This document shows positions 18,441 to 27,224 of a stretch of 64,000 bases of DNA, in pieces. The DNA is from Streptomyces viridochromogenes (GTDB lineage Bacteria > Actinomycetota > Actinomycetes > Streptomycetales > Streptomycetaceae), in contig NZ_LGUR01000162.1 in NCBI RefSeq assembly GCF_001270495.1, forward strand, positions 79,697-143,696. The letters run 5' to 3'. The notes beneath the pieces are model-generated. The model saw nothing but the letters and a program-made list of their open reading frames with translations, was not told where the DNA came from and ran no database searches. The position numbers and the translations under genes were made by a program. Position 1 is the first letter of the stretch. Every line of letters begins with the position of its first letter.

Positions 18441-19816
18441 GCGTCCTGCCCGGACGGGTCCTGGTCCAGCGGCGCCGTCCGCCGCCAGGGCCGCAGCTTC
18501 TCGATCTGCTCCGCCAGGCCCAGCAGCTCCGCCTCCGAGCCCGGACGCCCCACCAGTTGTACGGCGCTCGGGGCGCCGGACGGCAGCGTGCCGCACGGAA
18601 CCGACATTGCGGGCCAGCCGGTGAGGTTCCACGGCGGGGTCATGGGCGAGTAATTGGTGTTGGCCATGACGTTGCGCAGCCAGCCCCGCTCGTGCCAGGG
18701 CTCGGACCTGGGGGAGCGGCGGGCGAGGGCCGGGGTGAGCAGCACGTCGTACTCGGCGAAGAACGGCTCCAGACGCCGACGCAACTCCTCCCGGCTCTCA
18801 CCGCCCCGCACCCGGCCGACGAAGCGCTTGCCCACAGCGGCGTGGACCCGGGTCCGGCGGGCGAGTTGCCGGAGGTCGAGGCCCCGGGCGTCCTCGGCGG
18901 TGCCCGCCGTCCAGTGGGTCAGCGTGGTGACGCCCAGCGACATCGGATACGGCGGGTCGGCGCGCCGCACCTGGTGACCGGCCTTCATCAGCAGCCCCGC
19001 GGCCTCGCGGGCGGCTGTCGCGTACGGCTTGCTGATGGCGACCCCGGCGATCGGGCTGCGCAGGGACACCGCGATCCGGTGGGTGCCGGGCGCGTCCGGT
19101 CGTACGGCGTCGGCGTCGGTGTAGGTGTCGGCGAGGACCGACAGCATCAGGCGGGCGTCCTCGACCGTCGTGGCCAGCGGGCCGTTCTCCGACATGCCGA
19201 ACCAGTCGCCGTCGCTGACGCCGGCCGGGACCACGCCGGTGCCGGGCTTGATGGTGACCAGGCCGCAGTTGGCGGCGGGAATGCGCAGGGAGCCCATGCC
19301 GTCGTTGCCGAGGGCGATCGGCACCATGCCCGCGGCGACCGCGGCCGCGCTGCCGCCGGACGAGCCGCCCGCCGTGCGCGAGGTGTCCCACGGGTTGCGG
19401 GCGGTGCCGTGCACGCCCTCCGTGGTGCCGAAGACGCAGAGCTCCGGCACGTTCGTCAGCCCGACGACCACCGCACCGGCCGCCCGCAGCCGGGCCACGG
19501 TGACATGGTCGTCGTCGGCCGGGGTGTCCGGCGTGGCCGCGGAACCGATCCGTTTGGACTCGCCGCGGACCGCGAGGTTGTCCTTCACCGCGACCGGCAC
19601 GCCCGCCAGGGGCAGTTCGGCGAGGTCGGCACGCGCGGCCACCTCGTCGGCCTCGGCGAGCGCAGCCTCGGCCCGCACCACCCGGAACGCGCCGACGCGG
19701 CCGTCCAGCCGCTCGATACGGGCCAGGTGCTCGGCCACCACCTCCCGGGGCGTGGCCTGCTTCTCGCGTACGGCGGCGGCGATCTCGGCGGCGGTTCGGC
19801 CGACCCAGCTGGTCAC
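18437..19816 (-). CDS. Amidase (amidase signature family)
   Basis: A 459-residue amide hydrolase with the Ser-cis-Ser-Lys triad: Lys78 in VAVKDN, Ser152 in AGGSSGGS, and nucleophile Ser176 in GNDGMGSLRIP. Length matches GatA-like amidases, but no gatB or gatC partner is near, so a catabolic amidase is more likely than tRNA amidotransferase. The N-terminus lacks a signal peptide. The substrate is unknown. It is divergent from the GH20 gene. Confidence 0.93.
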   Translation of the reverse strand: MTSWVGRTAAEIAAAVREKQATPREVVAEHLARIERLDGRVGAFRVVRAEAALAEADEVAARADLAELPLAGVPVAVKDNLAVRGESKRIGSAATPDTPADDDHVTVARLRAAGAVVVGLTNVPELCVFGTTEGVHGTARNPWDTSRTAGGSSGGSAAAVAAGMVPIALGNDGMGSLRIPAANCGLVTIKPGTGVVPAGVSDGDWFGMSENGPLATTVEDARLMLSVLADTYTDADAVRPDAPGTHRIAVSLRSPIAGVAISKPYATAAREAAGLLMKAGHQVRRADPPYPMSLGVTTLTHWTAGTAEDARGLDLRQLARRTRVHAAVGKRFVGRVRGGESREELRRRLEPFFAEYDVLLTPALARRSPRSEPWHERGWLRNVMANTNYSPMTPPWNLTGWPAMSVPCGTLPSGAPSAVQLVGRPGSEAELLGLAEQIEKLRPWRRTAPLDQDPSGQDA

Positions 19817-19968
19817 GGCTGCTCCTCAGGGCTTACTCGCGAGTATGTAGGAGAACTCTGCCGGGCGGCGGGCCCGGCGTCGAGAGGCGCCACGCTTGGA
19901 TATTCGGGAGGGTCTTCTTGGACTTTTCACGGCATCACTTCTCGACTCCGCCCCGCTGACCTGCGCAT

Positions 19969-20054
19969 CATCCGATCAATGAGCCAACTCTGCTCCCTTC
20001 GCGTCCCATTGACAGCCCCTGGGGCCAGCCCAATCATCAGACATCCGATGAATG
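19969..20054 (+). promoter_or_regulatory. promoter with flanking 13-bp direct repeats upstream of the GH20 gene
   Basis: CATCCGATCAATG (19969-19981) and CATCCGATGAATG (20042-20054) match at 12 of 13 positions. Between them lies TTGACA (20009-20014), 17 bases, then AATCAT (20032-20037), a plausible sigma-70-type promoter. The paired repeats on either side of it look like regulator sites. Confidence 0.55.
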
Positions 20055-20064
20055 GGGGTGCCTC

Positions 20065-21903
20065 ATGAGGAGACGCTGGAGAGCAGCCGGTGTCCTGGCG
20101 GCGCTGACGCTGTTGCTCGCGACGCCGCTGCCTGCGGTCGCGGCGGAGGGGCGGGCGGCGCCGCCGGTCACGGTGCCCGCCCTGGCCGACTGGACCCCGG
20201 CACCCGGCGGTTACACCTACGAGCGCTCCGCCCGCCTCGTGGCCGACGGCGCCGACGAACGCCGGGTGGCCGACACCCTCGCCGACGATCTCCGCGACGC
20301 GGGACACGGCATGGTTCCCGTGGTGCGCGGCGGCGCCCGACCCGGTGACATCGTTATCGACGTCCAGCCCTCCCGGACCGCCCTCGGCACGGACGGCTAC
20401 GAACTCCGCTCGGGCAACCGGCTCTCGATCACCGCTGCGACCGAGACCGGCGCCTTCTACGGCACCCGCACCCTCCTCCAGCTGCTCGCCCAGGGCGACC
20501 GGATCCCCGCCGGCCGCACCGTCGACGTACCGCGCTACAAGGAGCGGGGCGTCGGTGTCTGCGCCTGCTACATCCACGTCTCGATGCCGTGGCTGGAGAA
20601 CCTGGTCCGCGAGATGGCGTACCACAAGCTCAACCAGCTGCTCCTCGAACTGAAGGTGAAGAGCGAGGCCCACCCCGAGGCCAACACCTGGGGCTACTAC
20701 ACCAGGGACGAGATCCGCCGCCTGGTCGCCCTCGGCGAGAAGTACCACGTCGAGATCATCCCCGAGATCAACTCACCGGGGCACATGGACCCCTGGATCG
20801 AGAACCGCCCGGACCTCCAGCTGACCGACTCCGACGGCAACAAGCAGCCCTCGCGCCTCGACATCACCCGCCCGGAGGCCTTCGCCTACTACACCAGCCT
20901 GATCGACGAGTACGCACAGGTCTTCACCGCCACCTCCTGGCACATGGGAGCCGACGAGTACATGCTCGGCTCCGACTTCGCCAAGTACCCGCAGGTCCTG
21001 AAGTACGCGCGGGACAGATACGGCCCCGACGCCACACCCCAGGACGCCTTCATCGACTTCGTCAACCGCGTCCACGCCTACGCGGTCGGCCAGGGCAGGA
21101 GACTGCGCATCTGGAACGACGGCCTGACCGGCGCCAACACCGTCCCGGTGACCGCCGGAACGACGGTCGAGCACTGGCTGAACGTGGCGGTGAAGCCGAG
21201 CCGACTCCGGGCGCAGGGCTACCCGTTGATGAACGCCGCGTACGCCCTCTACCTGGTTCGCGGCGGCTTCCACAGTGACACCAAGGGGCTCTACGACCAG
21301 AGCTGGGACCCGCGCAGCTTCGAGGGCGAGAAGCTCACGTCCTCCGACGGCATCACCGGCGCGAAGATCAGCCTCTGGCCCGACAACGGCCGGGGCGAGA
21401 CCGAGAACGAGGTCGCCGTCGCACTGTGGCCGGCACTCCGGCACATCGCCCAGGCGACGTGGGGCGACCCGCACCCGGACGCCACCTACGCCGAGTTCGC
21501 GGCGCGCGGCACGGCCGTGGGGCACGCCCCCGGGTGGCGGGAGCTGACCCGCGTGCCGGTGGCGGACGGGTCGTACACCTTCCGCACGCCCGGGTACCCG
21601 GCCCTCACCGCCGAGGTGCGGCGCACGGCCGACGGCTACGCGACCGTCCGCACGGCCGACGGCTGCCTGGAGGTGCGTGGCGGAAAGCTCACGCTCAACG
21701 TGCCCCTCCAGCCCGGAGTCGAGGCGGCGCCGCAGACGTGCGATCCCGGAAACACCCTCCAGCGCTGGCAGTTGGAGCCCACGGCCGGTGGCTACCGGCT
21801 CGTCAACGCCATCACCCGGATGACGGTGAGCGTGACGGACGACGGCCGGCTCGTGCAGTACCCGCCGGACGTGCGTACGCCCGCCGTATGGCACCTGACC
21901 TGA
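20065..21903 (+). CDS. Secreted GH20 beta-N-acetylhexosaminidase
   Basis: A 612-residue exoglycosidase releasing terminal GlcNAc or GalNAc. A signal peptide (MRRRWRAAGVLAALTLLLATPLPAVAAEG) is followed by an N-terminal GH20b-like domain (about 45-155), a TIM barrel (about 160-490) with the catalytic pair Asp297-Glu298 in WHMGADEYM, and a C-terminal beta-domain ending NTLQRWQLEP..YRLVN that resembles a carbohydrate-binding fold. ATG 20065 follows GGGGGTG. The fucosidase gene begins 10 bases later, so they form an operon, probably acting outside the cell on glycoconjugates. Confidence 0.93.
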   Translation: MRRRWRAAGVLAALTLLLATPLPAVAAEGRAAPPVTVPALADWTPAPGGYTYERSARLVADGADERRVADTLADDLRDAGHGMVPVVRGGARPGDIVIDVQPSRTALGTDGYELRSGNRLSITAATETGAFYGTRTLLQLLAQGDRIPAGRTVDVPRYKERGVGVCACYIHVSMPWLENLVREMAYHKLNQLLLELKVKSEAHPEANTWGYYTRDEIRRLVALGEKYHVEIIPEINSPGHMDPWIENRPDLQLTDSDGNKQPSRLDITRPEAFAYYTSLIDEYAQVFTATSWHMGADEYMLGSDFAKYPQVLKYARDRYGPDATPQDAFIDFVNRVHAYAVGQGRRLRIWNDGLTGANTVPVTAGTTVEHWLNVAVKPSRLRAQGYPLMNAAYALYLVRGGFHSDTKGLYDQSWDPRSFEGEKLTSSDGITGAKISLWPDNGRGETENEVAVALWPALRHIAQATWGDPHPDATYAEFAARGTAVGHAPGWRELTRVPVADGSYTFRTPGYPALTAEVRRTADGYATVRTADGCLEVRGGKLTLNVPLQPGVEAAPQTCDPGNTLQRWQLEPTAGGYRLVNAITRMTVSVTDDGRLVQYPPDVRTPAVWHLT

Positions 21904-21913
21904 GGAGCCCTTC

Positions 21914-23455
21914 ATGGCCGTATCCCGACGCGTCTTCGTCGCGACAGCCGCCGTCCTCGCCGCGACCGGCGCCACAAGACCCGCCCTCGCGGCACCCGCA
22001 GCCGCAACAGGGGACCGCCACCGCATCCCCGTCAGCCCCGACGACACCGAGGCCGACCTGGTCCGCAAGGCCTCCCAAGTGCGCCCCACCGCACGGCAGA
22101 TCGCCTGGCAGCGCCTGGAACGCACCGCGTTCCTGCACTTCGGCGTGAACACCTTCACCGGCCTCGAATGGGGCACCGGCGACGAGGACCCGGACGTCTT
22201 CCAGCCCACCGGACTCGACACCGACCAGTGGGCGCGCGCCCTACGCGACGGCGGCTTCAGACTCGCCATCCTCACCGTCAAGCACCACGACGGCTTCGTC
22301 CTCTACCAGTCCCGCTACACCGGCCACAGCGTGGCGTCCAGCAGTTGGCGCGACGGCCGGGGCGACGTCCTGCGCTCCTTCGCCGACTCCATGCGCTGGT
22401 ACGGCATCAAGGTCGGCGTCTACGTCTCGCCCGCCGACGAGAACCAGTACCTCCACGGTGTCTACGCCAACGGCAGCGCTCGCACCGACCACACCATCCC
22501 CACTCCCGTCGACGGCGACGACCGCACCCCGCCACGGTCGTTCACCCTCCCGGCCACCGACTACGGCGCCCATATGCTCAACCAGCTCCACGAGGTCCTC
22601 ACCGAGTACGGCCCGATCGACGAGGTCTGGTTCGACGGCGCCCAGGGCCGCATCCCGCCGGACAAGGTGGAGAAGTACGACTGGGACAGCTGGTACACCC
22701 TCGTCCGCTCACTCGCCCCCGACGCCGTGGTCGCCGTCTCCGGCCCCGACGTGCGCTGGGTCGGCAACGAGGGCGGGCTGGCCCGCGAGGACGAGTGGAG
22801 TGTCGTACCGGTACAGGAGAAGGACTACGGCCGGACGGACTACGCCCTCGCGTACGACGCCCCCGACATGGGCAGCCGCGACGCGCTCGTCAAGGCCCGG
22901 CCCGTGGCCGACCACCTCCAGTGGTGGCCGGCCGAGTGCGACGTGTCGATCCGCGACGGCTGGTTCTACCACGCCGACCAACAGCCCAAGAGCGTCGAGC
23001 AGTTGACGGACATCTACTTCCGTTCCGTGGGCCGCAACTCGGTGCTCCTGCTCAACATCCCGCCGGACACGGACGGACTGCTGCCGGCCGCGGATGTGGC
23101 ACGGCTGCGGGAGTTCCGCGAGCGCGTGGACCGTGAACTCCCGGAGGACCTGGCCCGCGACGCGCGCCGGGTCACCTCGCCGGGCGGTGTCACCGTCGAC
23201 CTCGGCCGGGAGCGCGACGTGGACCGGATCAGGCTGGCGGAGGACATCCGGCACGGTCAGCAGGTGGAGAGCTTCGTCGTCGAGGCGTGGCGCGACGGTG
23301 CCTGGACGGAGGTGACCCGGGCGGGGGCCATCGGCGCGAGCCGGATCCTGCTACTGGGGGCTGCGGTGCGGGCCCGGCGGTGGCGGGTGCGGGTGACCGG
23401 TTCGCGGGCCGAGGCGCGGCTCGTGGAGTTCGGGCTGTACCGGTCGCGGCTCTGA
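21914..23455 (+). CDS. Secreted GH29 alpha-L-fucosidase
   Basis: A 513-residue exoglycosidase removing alpha-linked L-fucose. A Tat-like signal (SRRVFVATAAVLAATGA..ALA) leads into the GH29 barrel: FLHFGVNTFTG, LTVKHHDGFVLYQSRYT and the nucleophile Asp241 in EVWFDGAQG. The C-terminal 100 residues form a discoidin-like beta-domain. The FLHFGVNTFTG variant resembles GH29-B enzymes acting on alpha-1,3/1,4-fucose, which is an inference. It sits directly after GH20; released fucose would feed the L-fucose operon starting at 37233. Confidence 0.92.
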   Translation: MAVSRRVFVATAAVLAATGATRPALAAPAAATGDRHRIPVSPDDTEADLVRKASQVRPTARQIAWQRLERTAFLHFGVNTFTGLEWGTGDEDPDVFQPTGLDTDQWARALRDGGFRLAILTVKHHDGFVLYQSRYTGHSVASSSWRDGRGDVLRSFADSMRWYGIKVGVYVSPADENQYLHGVYANGSARTDHTIPTPVDGDDRTPPRSFTLPATDYGAHMLNQLHEVLTEYGPIDEVWFDGAQGRIPPDKVEKYDWDSWYTLVRSLAPDAVVAVSGPDVRWVGNEGGLAREDEWSVVPVQEKDYGRTDYALAYDAPDMGSRDALVKARPVADHLQWWPAECDVSIRDGWFYHADQQPKSVEQLTDIYFRSVGRNSVLLLNIPPDTDGLLPAADVARLREFRERVDRELPEDLARDARRVTSPGGVTVDLGRERDVDRIRLAEDIRHGQQVESFVVEAWRDGAWTEVTRAGAIGASRILLLGAAVRARRWRVRVTGSRAEARLVEFGLYRSRL

Positions 23456-23511
23456 TCCGCGGGCCGAAATCCGGTTGACCGGGGTGGGGCCGCGCGGGCT
23501 GGATAGGGCAC

Positions 23512-24618
23512 ATGGCCGACATCCAGGGCTCGTACGACAACCTGTTCAGCGCCGTGCCGAACGCGCTGGCCGACATGCTGGACGCGGGGGACGCGGGCGG
23601 TTCCGTCGCGGTCTACGTGGACGGTGAGCCCGTCGTGGACGTCTGGGGCGGTTTCGTGGACGCCGGCCGCACCCGCCCGTGGGAGCGCGACACGATCGTC
23701 AACGTCTGGTCGGTGACCAAGACGATGACGGCGCTGTGCGCCCTGGTCCTCGCCGACCGCGGCGAACTCGACCCGGACGCGCCGGTCGCCCGGTACTGGC
23801 CGGAGTTCGGCGCGGCGGGCAAGGACAAGGTCTTGGTGCGGCACCTGCTCGCGCACACCGCCGGGCTGCCCGACTGGGACGGGCCGGTCGAAGAGCTCTA
23901 CGACTGGCCCGCCGCCACCGCACGGCTCGCGGCGCGGGCTCCCCGATGGGAGCCGGGCACGGCGGCCGGATACCACTCGCTCACCCAGGGCTTCCTGGTC
24001 GGCGAGGTCGTGCGCCGGGTCACCGGCCGCGGCGTGGGCGAGTTCCTCGCCGAGGAGGTGACCGGACCGCTCGGTGCGGACTTCCACATCGGGCTGCCCG
24101 CCGAGCACGACCACCGTGTCGCGCGCACGATTGCGCCGACCGGGCAGGGCGAGGACTACGCGGCGAGCGCGCCCGGCAACCCGGAGGGCTCCGAGGCGGG
24201 CAACGGCGTACGGGTCCGGGACGGCAACAGCCCGGCCTGGCGCCGCGCGCAGATCCCCGCGGCGAGCGGCTACGGCAACGCCCGCTCGGTGGCCCTCGTC
24301 CAGTCCCTCCTGGCCTGCGGGGGAGAGGTGAACGGGGTGCGGCTCCTGTCCCGCGCCGGCTGCGACCGTGCCTGGGAGGAGCAGTTCGACGGCGACGACC
24401 GGGTCCTGGGCATGCCGATGCGATGGGGCCTGGGATACGGCCTGTTCGGCACCGCGTACGGATGGGGCGGCTGGGGCGGTTCCCTGGTGATGATCGAGCC
24501 CGACAGCCGACTGGCGGTGGCCTACGTGACGCAGCAGATGCGCGAGCCCGCGGAGGACACCCGGGGGATGGAGATCGTGACGGCGGCCTACGAGGGGCTC
24601 CAAGGGCTGCGCGGCTAG
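23512..24618 (+). CDS. Beta-lactamase-related serine hydrolase (EstB-like esterase)
   Basis: A 368-residue protein of the class C penicillin-binding fold. The Ser-x-x-Lys motif is SVTK at residues 67-70, Tyr-x-Ser is YHS in GYHSLTQGFL, and the third motif region is YGWGGWGGS. It has no signal peptide. Such proteins are usually esterases or peptidases rather than antibiotic-resistance enzymes. It follows GH29 by 56 bases on the same strand and could deacylate sugars in the same pathway, but this is a guess from position. Confidence 0.88.
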   Translation: MADIQGSYDNLFSAVPNALADMLDAGDAGGSVAVYVDGEPVVDVWGGFVDAGRTRPWERDTIVNVWSVTKTMTALCALVLADRGELDPDAPVARYWPEFGAAGKDKVLVRHLLAHTAGLPDWDGPVEELYDWPAATARLAARAPRWEPGTAAGYHSLTQGFLVGEVVRRVTGRGVGEFLAEEVTGPLGADFHIGLPAEHDHRVARTIAPTGQGEDYAASAPGNPEGSEAGNGVRVRDGNSPAWRRAQIPAASGYGNARSVALVQSLLACGGEVNGVRLLSRAGCDRAWEEQFDGDDRVLGMPMRWGLGYGLFGTAYGWGGWGGSLVMIEPDSRLAVAYVTQQMREPAEDTRGMEIVTAAYEGLQGLRG

Positions 24619-24661
24619 CCCCGCGAGCCCTCCCGTGCCCTGCACACGCCCCGCGTGCCGG

Positions 24662-25708
24662 TCACACGCCCCGCGCCACCCCCGTGCTCCCCCGCTCCAC
24701 CAACCGCGGCACCGGCACCCGCACCGCCCGCGCCGATCCCCCGTCCACGAGTGCGGTCAGTTCCCGCGCCGCCGTACGCCCGAACTCCGCGCTGTCGCGG
24801 GACAGCGCGGACAGCCACGGCTTGACCATGCGGCACAGTGCGGAGTCCTCCCAGGACACCACCGACACGTCCGCCGGTACGGAGAAGCCGAGTTCGGCCG
24901 CGGCGGCGGCCCCGGCGACGGCCATCACGTCGTTGTCGTAGATCAGCGCGGTCGGGGGAGCCGGGTCCTCCAGCACCCGGCGGGTGACCGCCGCGCCCTC
25001 GGCGTCGGAGTAGTCCGTGGTCACCGACCTCACCTCGGAGAGGCCTCGGCGCCCGGCCTCGGCGCGCAGTGTGCGGATGCGGCGCTCGGTGTGGGCGAGC
25101 CCCGGCAGGCCCGCGATATGCACGATCCGCCGGTGACCGAGTGCGTACAGGCCGTCCACGACCGACGCCATCGCGCCCGCGTCGTCCGCCCACACGGTCG
25201 AGAGTCCGGGGTGGCGTTCGTCGGGTGCGCCGCCGATCACCACGGCGGGCAGGCCGAGTTCGTCGAGGAGGTCGGGGCGGGGATCGTCGGTGCGGGGGTC
25301 GACGACCAGGACGCCGTCCACGCGGTGCTCGGCCCACCAGCGCCGGTACACCGCGCACTCGTCGGCCACGTCCTCCACCACCTGGAACAGCAGCCCGAGA
25401 TGGCGCTCCGCCAGCACCTCCTGGATGCCCGAGACGAGTTGGAGGAAGAAGGAGTCCACCCCCAGCGTGTCGGCCGGACGCGCCAGCACGAAGCCGACCG
25501 TCGCCGCGCCCTCCCCGGACAGCGCGCGTGCCGCCGTACTGGGCCGCCAGCCCAGCTCCTCGGCCACCTGCCGCACCCGGTCCCGGGTGTCCTCAGACAC
25601 GCCCGGCCGGCCGTTCAACGCGAAGGAAACCGCGCTCTGCGAGACCCCGGCGTGCCGCGCTATGTCCTTCATCGTCGGCCGACGGGCCGGCGAGCGCTTG
25701 CCTGACAT
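24662..25708 (-). CDS. LacI-family transcriptional repressor
   Basis: A 348-residue regulator. The N-terminal helix-turn-helix is TMKDIARHAGVSQSAVSFALNG with the hinge WRPSTAARALSG, followed by a periplasmic-binding-protein-like sugar sensor (VGFVLARPADTLGVDSFF, through FTALIYDNDVMA-like VMAVAGAAAAAELGF and VSVVSWEDS). ATG 25708. It diverges from the sugar ABC/glycosidase operon, and four operator-like palindromes lie in the shared 217-bp gap. It most likely represses that operon until an imported oligosaccharide binds. Confidence 0.94.
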   Translation of the reverse strand: MSGKRSPARRPTMKDIARHAGVSQSAVSFALNGRPGVSEDTRDRVRQVAEELGWRPSTAARALSGEGAATVGFVLARPADTLGVDSFFLQLVSGIQEVLAERHLGLLFQVVEDVADECAVYRRWWAEHRVDGVLVVDPRTDDPRPDLLDELGLPAVVIGGAPDERHPGLSTVWADDAGAMASVVDGLYALGHRRIVHIAGLPGLAHTERRIRTLRAEAGRRGLSEVRSVTTDYSDAEGAAVTRRVLEDPAPPTALIYDNDVMAVAGAAAAAELGFSVPADVSVVSWEDSALCRMVKPWLSALSRDSAEFGRTAARELTALVDGGSARAVRVPVPRLVERGSTGVARGV

Positions 25709-25750
25709 GGTGATTCCCCATTCCGGCGAAACATTCCCGAGCAGTATGCA

Positions 25751-25838
25751 CTAATGCGGTTCAGGTCAGTGAGCACCGGCGAACCTAATACGGTTCAGCT
25801 CGGTGATCCTAATGCGCATTAGTCACTAATGAAATTAG
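25751..25838. promoter_or_regulatory. cluster of four LacI-type operator sites
   Basis: CTAATGCGGTTCAG (25751-25764), CTAATACGGTTCAG (25785-25798), the perfect palindrome CTAATGCGCATTAG (25809-25822) and CTAATGAAATTAG (25826-25838) share CTAAT at the left and a TNAG end. The central CG of the first three is typical of LacI operators. They sit between the LacI gene and the transporter operon and could cover both promoters. Confidence 0.75.
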
Positions 25839-25925
25839 CAGCGCGAGAGCCATTGACGGGCCCGTGGAGCGGCGTGCAGGGTCTGCCTCGTCTACCAACC
25901 CGCCCGCAAAGGAGGCCGGTTCACG

Positions 25926-27218
25926 GTGCCCACATCCCGTAGAGCCCTCGTTGCCGCATTCGCCGTCTGTCTCGCCCTGCCGCTCAGTGCCTGCGGCTCC
26001 GGAGGCGACGACGGCGGCACCGCCGACGCCTCCGGCAAGGTCGAGGGCGACATCACCTTCCAGACCTGGAACCTCCGCGCCAACTTCAAGGACTACTTCG
26101 AGGGCCTGATCGCCGACTTCGAGAAGAAGTACCCCGGCACCGACGTGAAGTGGATCGACCAGCCCGCCGAGGGCTACGCCGACAAGATCAGCGCCGACGC
26201 CGCGGGCGGCACCCTCCCCGACGTCGTCAACGTCTCGCCCGACCTGGTCGCCCCGCTCGCCAAGGCGGGCCTCGCACTCGACCTCGACAAGGCGGCGTCC
26301 CAGTACAGGAAGGAGTACCTGTCCGGTGCCTGGGCCAGCCATCAGATACCGGGCATGACGGGCACGTACGCCTTCCCCTGGTATCTCAACACCGGCCCGC
26401 TCTTCTACAACAAGTCCCTCTTCGAGCAGGCGGGGCTGGACGCCGAGCAGCCGCCGAAGACGTACGACGAAGTATTCGACGCCGCCCTGAAGATGGCGAA
26501 GGAGACCGACGGCAAGGTCGCCACCCTCGCCAACGTCCCCACCATCGAGGACTTCGGCCGCTACGGCGTCGAACTCATGAACAAGGAAGGCACCGCCTTC
26601 GCTTTCAACGACGCCAAGGGAGTCGAACTCCTCACCAGGTACAAGGAGTTGTACGACGCCAAGGCCCTCGACCCGCAGGCGCTGACCGCCACGCCCGAGT
26701 CGTCCGGCAAGAAGTTCCTCACCGGCGCCGTCGCCATGAACCCGGGCAGTGCGCTGGACCTCGGCAACTTCAAGAAGCAGGCGCCGAACCTGTACAGGAA
26801 CATCGGGATCACCGACCAGATCACCAGCACCGGTCACGTCAACATGTACGTGATGGGCGTGATGGTCAACGCGCAGACCAAGCGCGCGCCCGCCGCGGTC
26901 GCCTTCGCGCACTACGTCACCGACGCGGCGCACCAGATGTCGTTCGCCAAGCAGGTCGCCATCTTCCCCAGCACCGCCGGTTCGCTCGATGACCCGTACT
27001 TCACCAAGGAGGACGGCACCGACGAGACGCGGGTACGGGTCGCCGCCGCCAAGTCGCTGAAGAACGCGGTCAACTACACGCCCGTGCTGTTCAGCGAGCA
27101 GATGAAGACCGAGCTGCGCAACGAGGTGGCCAAGGCGTTGCAGGGCAAAGAGAGCCCGAAGGAGGCCCTCGACAACGCTGTCAAGGCCTGCGACACGCTG
27201 CTTCAGCAGCAGGGGTAG
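25926..27218 (+). CDS. Sugar ABC transporter substrate-binding lipoprotein
   Basis: A 430-residue extracellular binding protein. The lipoprotein signal has its lipobox as LSACGSGGDD, followed by a MalE-like (cluster B) fold with FQTWNLRANFKDYFEGLIADFEKKYPG, WIDQPAEGYADKISADAAGGTLPDVVNVS and FPWYLNTGPLFYNKSLFEQAGL. It should capture an oligosaccharide, by context one released by the GH85 enzyme. The GTG start is 9 bases after AAAGGAGG. It is the first gene of the operon with two permeases and three glycosidases. Confidence 0.95.
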   Translation: MPTSRRALVAAFAVCLALPLSACGSGGDDGGTADASGKVEGDITFQTWNLRANFKDYFEGLIADFEKKYPGTDVKWIDQPAEGYADKISADAAGGTLPDVVNVSPDLVAPLAKAGLALDLDKAASQYRKEYLSGAWASHQIPGMTGTYAFPWYLNTGPLFYNKSLFEQAGLDAEQPPKTYDEVFDAALKMAKETDGKVATLANVPTIEDFGRYGVELMNKEGTAFAFNDAKGVELLTRYKELYDAKALDPQALTATPESSGKKFLTGAVAMNPGSALDLGNFKKQAPNLYRNIGITDQITSTGHVNMYVMGVMVNAQTKRAPAAVAFAHYVTDAAHQMSFAKQVAIFPSTAGSLDDPYFTKEDGTDETRVRVAAAKSLKNAVNYTPVLFSEQMKTELRNEVAKALQGKESPKEALDNAVKACDTLLQQQG

Positions 27219-27224
27219 CGCAAG

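Noticed and set aside
18437..19816. GatA subunit of glutamyl-tRNA amidotransferase
   Set aside because: The amidase signature is present, but gatB and gatC are not adjacent and the metabolic context is catabolic.
23512..24618. Antibiotic-resistance beta-lactamase
   Set aside because: The SVTK and YHS motifs fit the broad serine-hydrolase family, but there is no signal peptide and the layout is that of EstB-like esterases.
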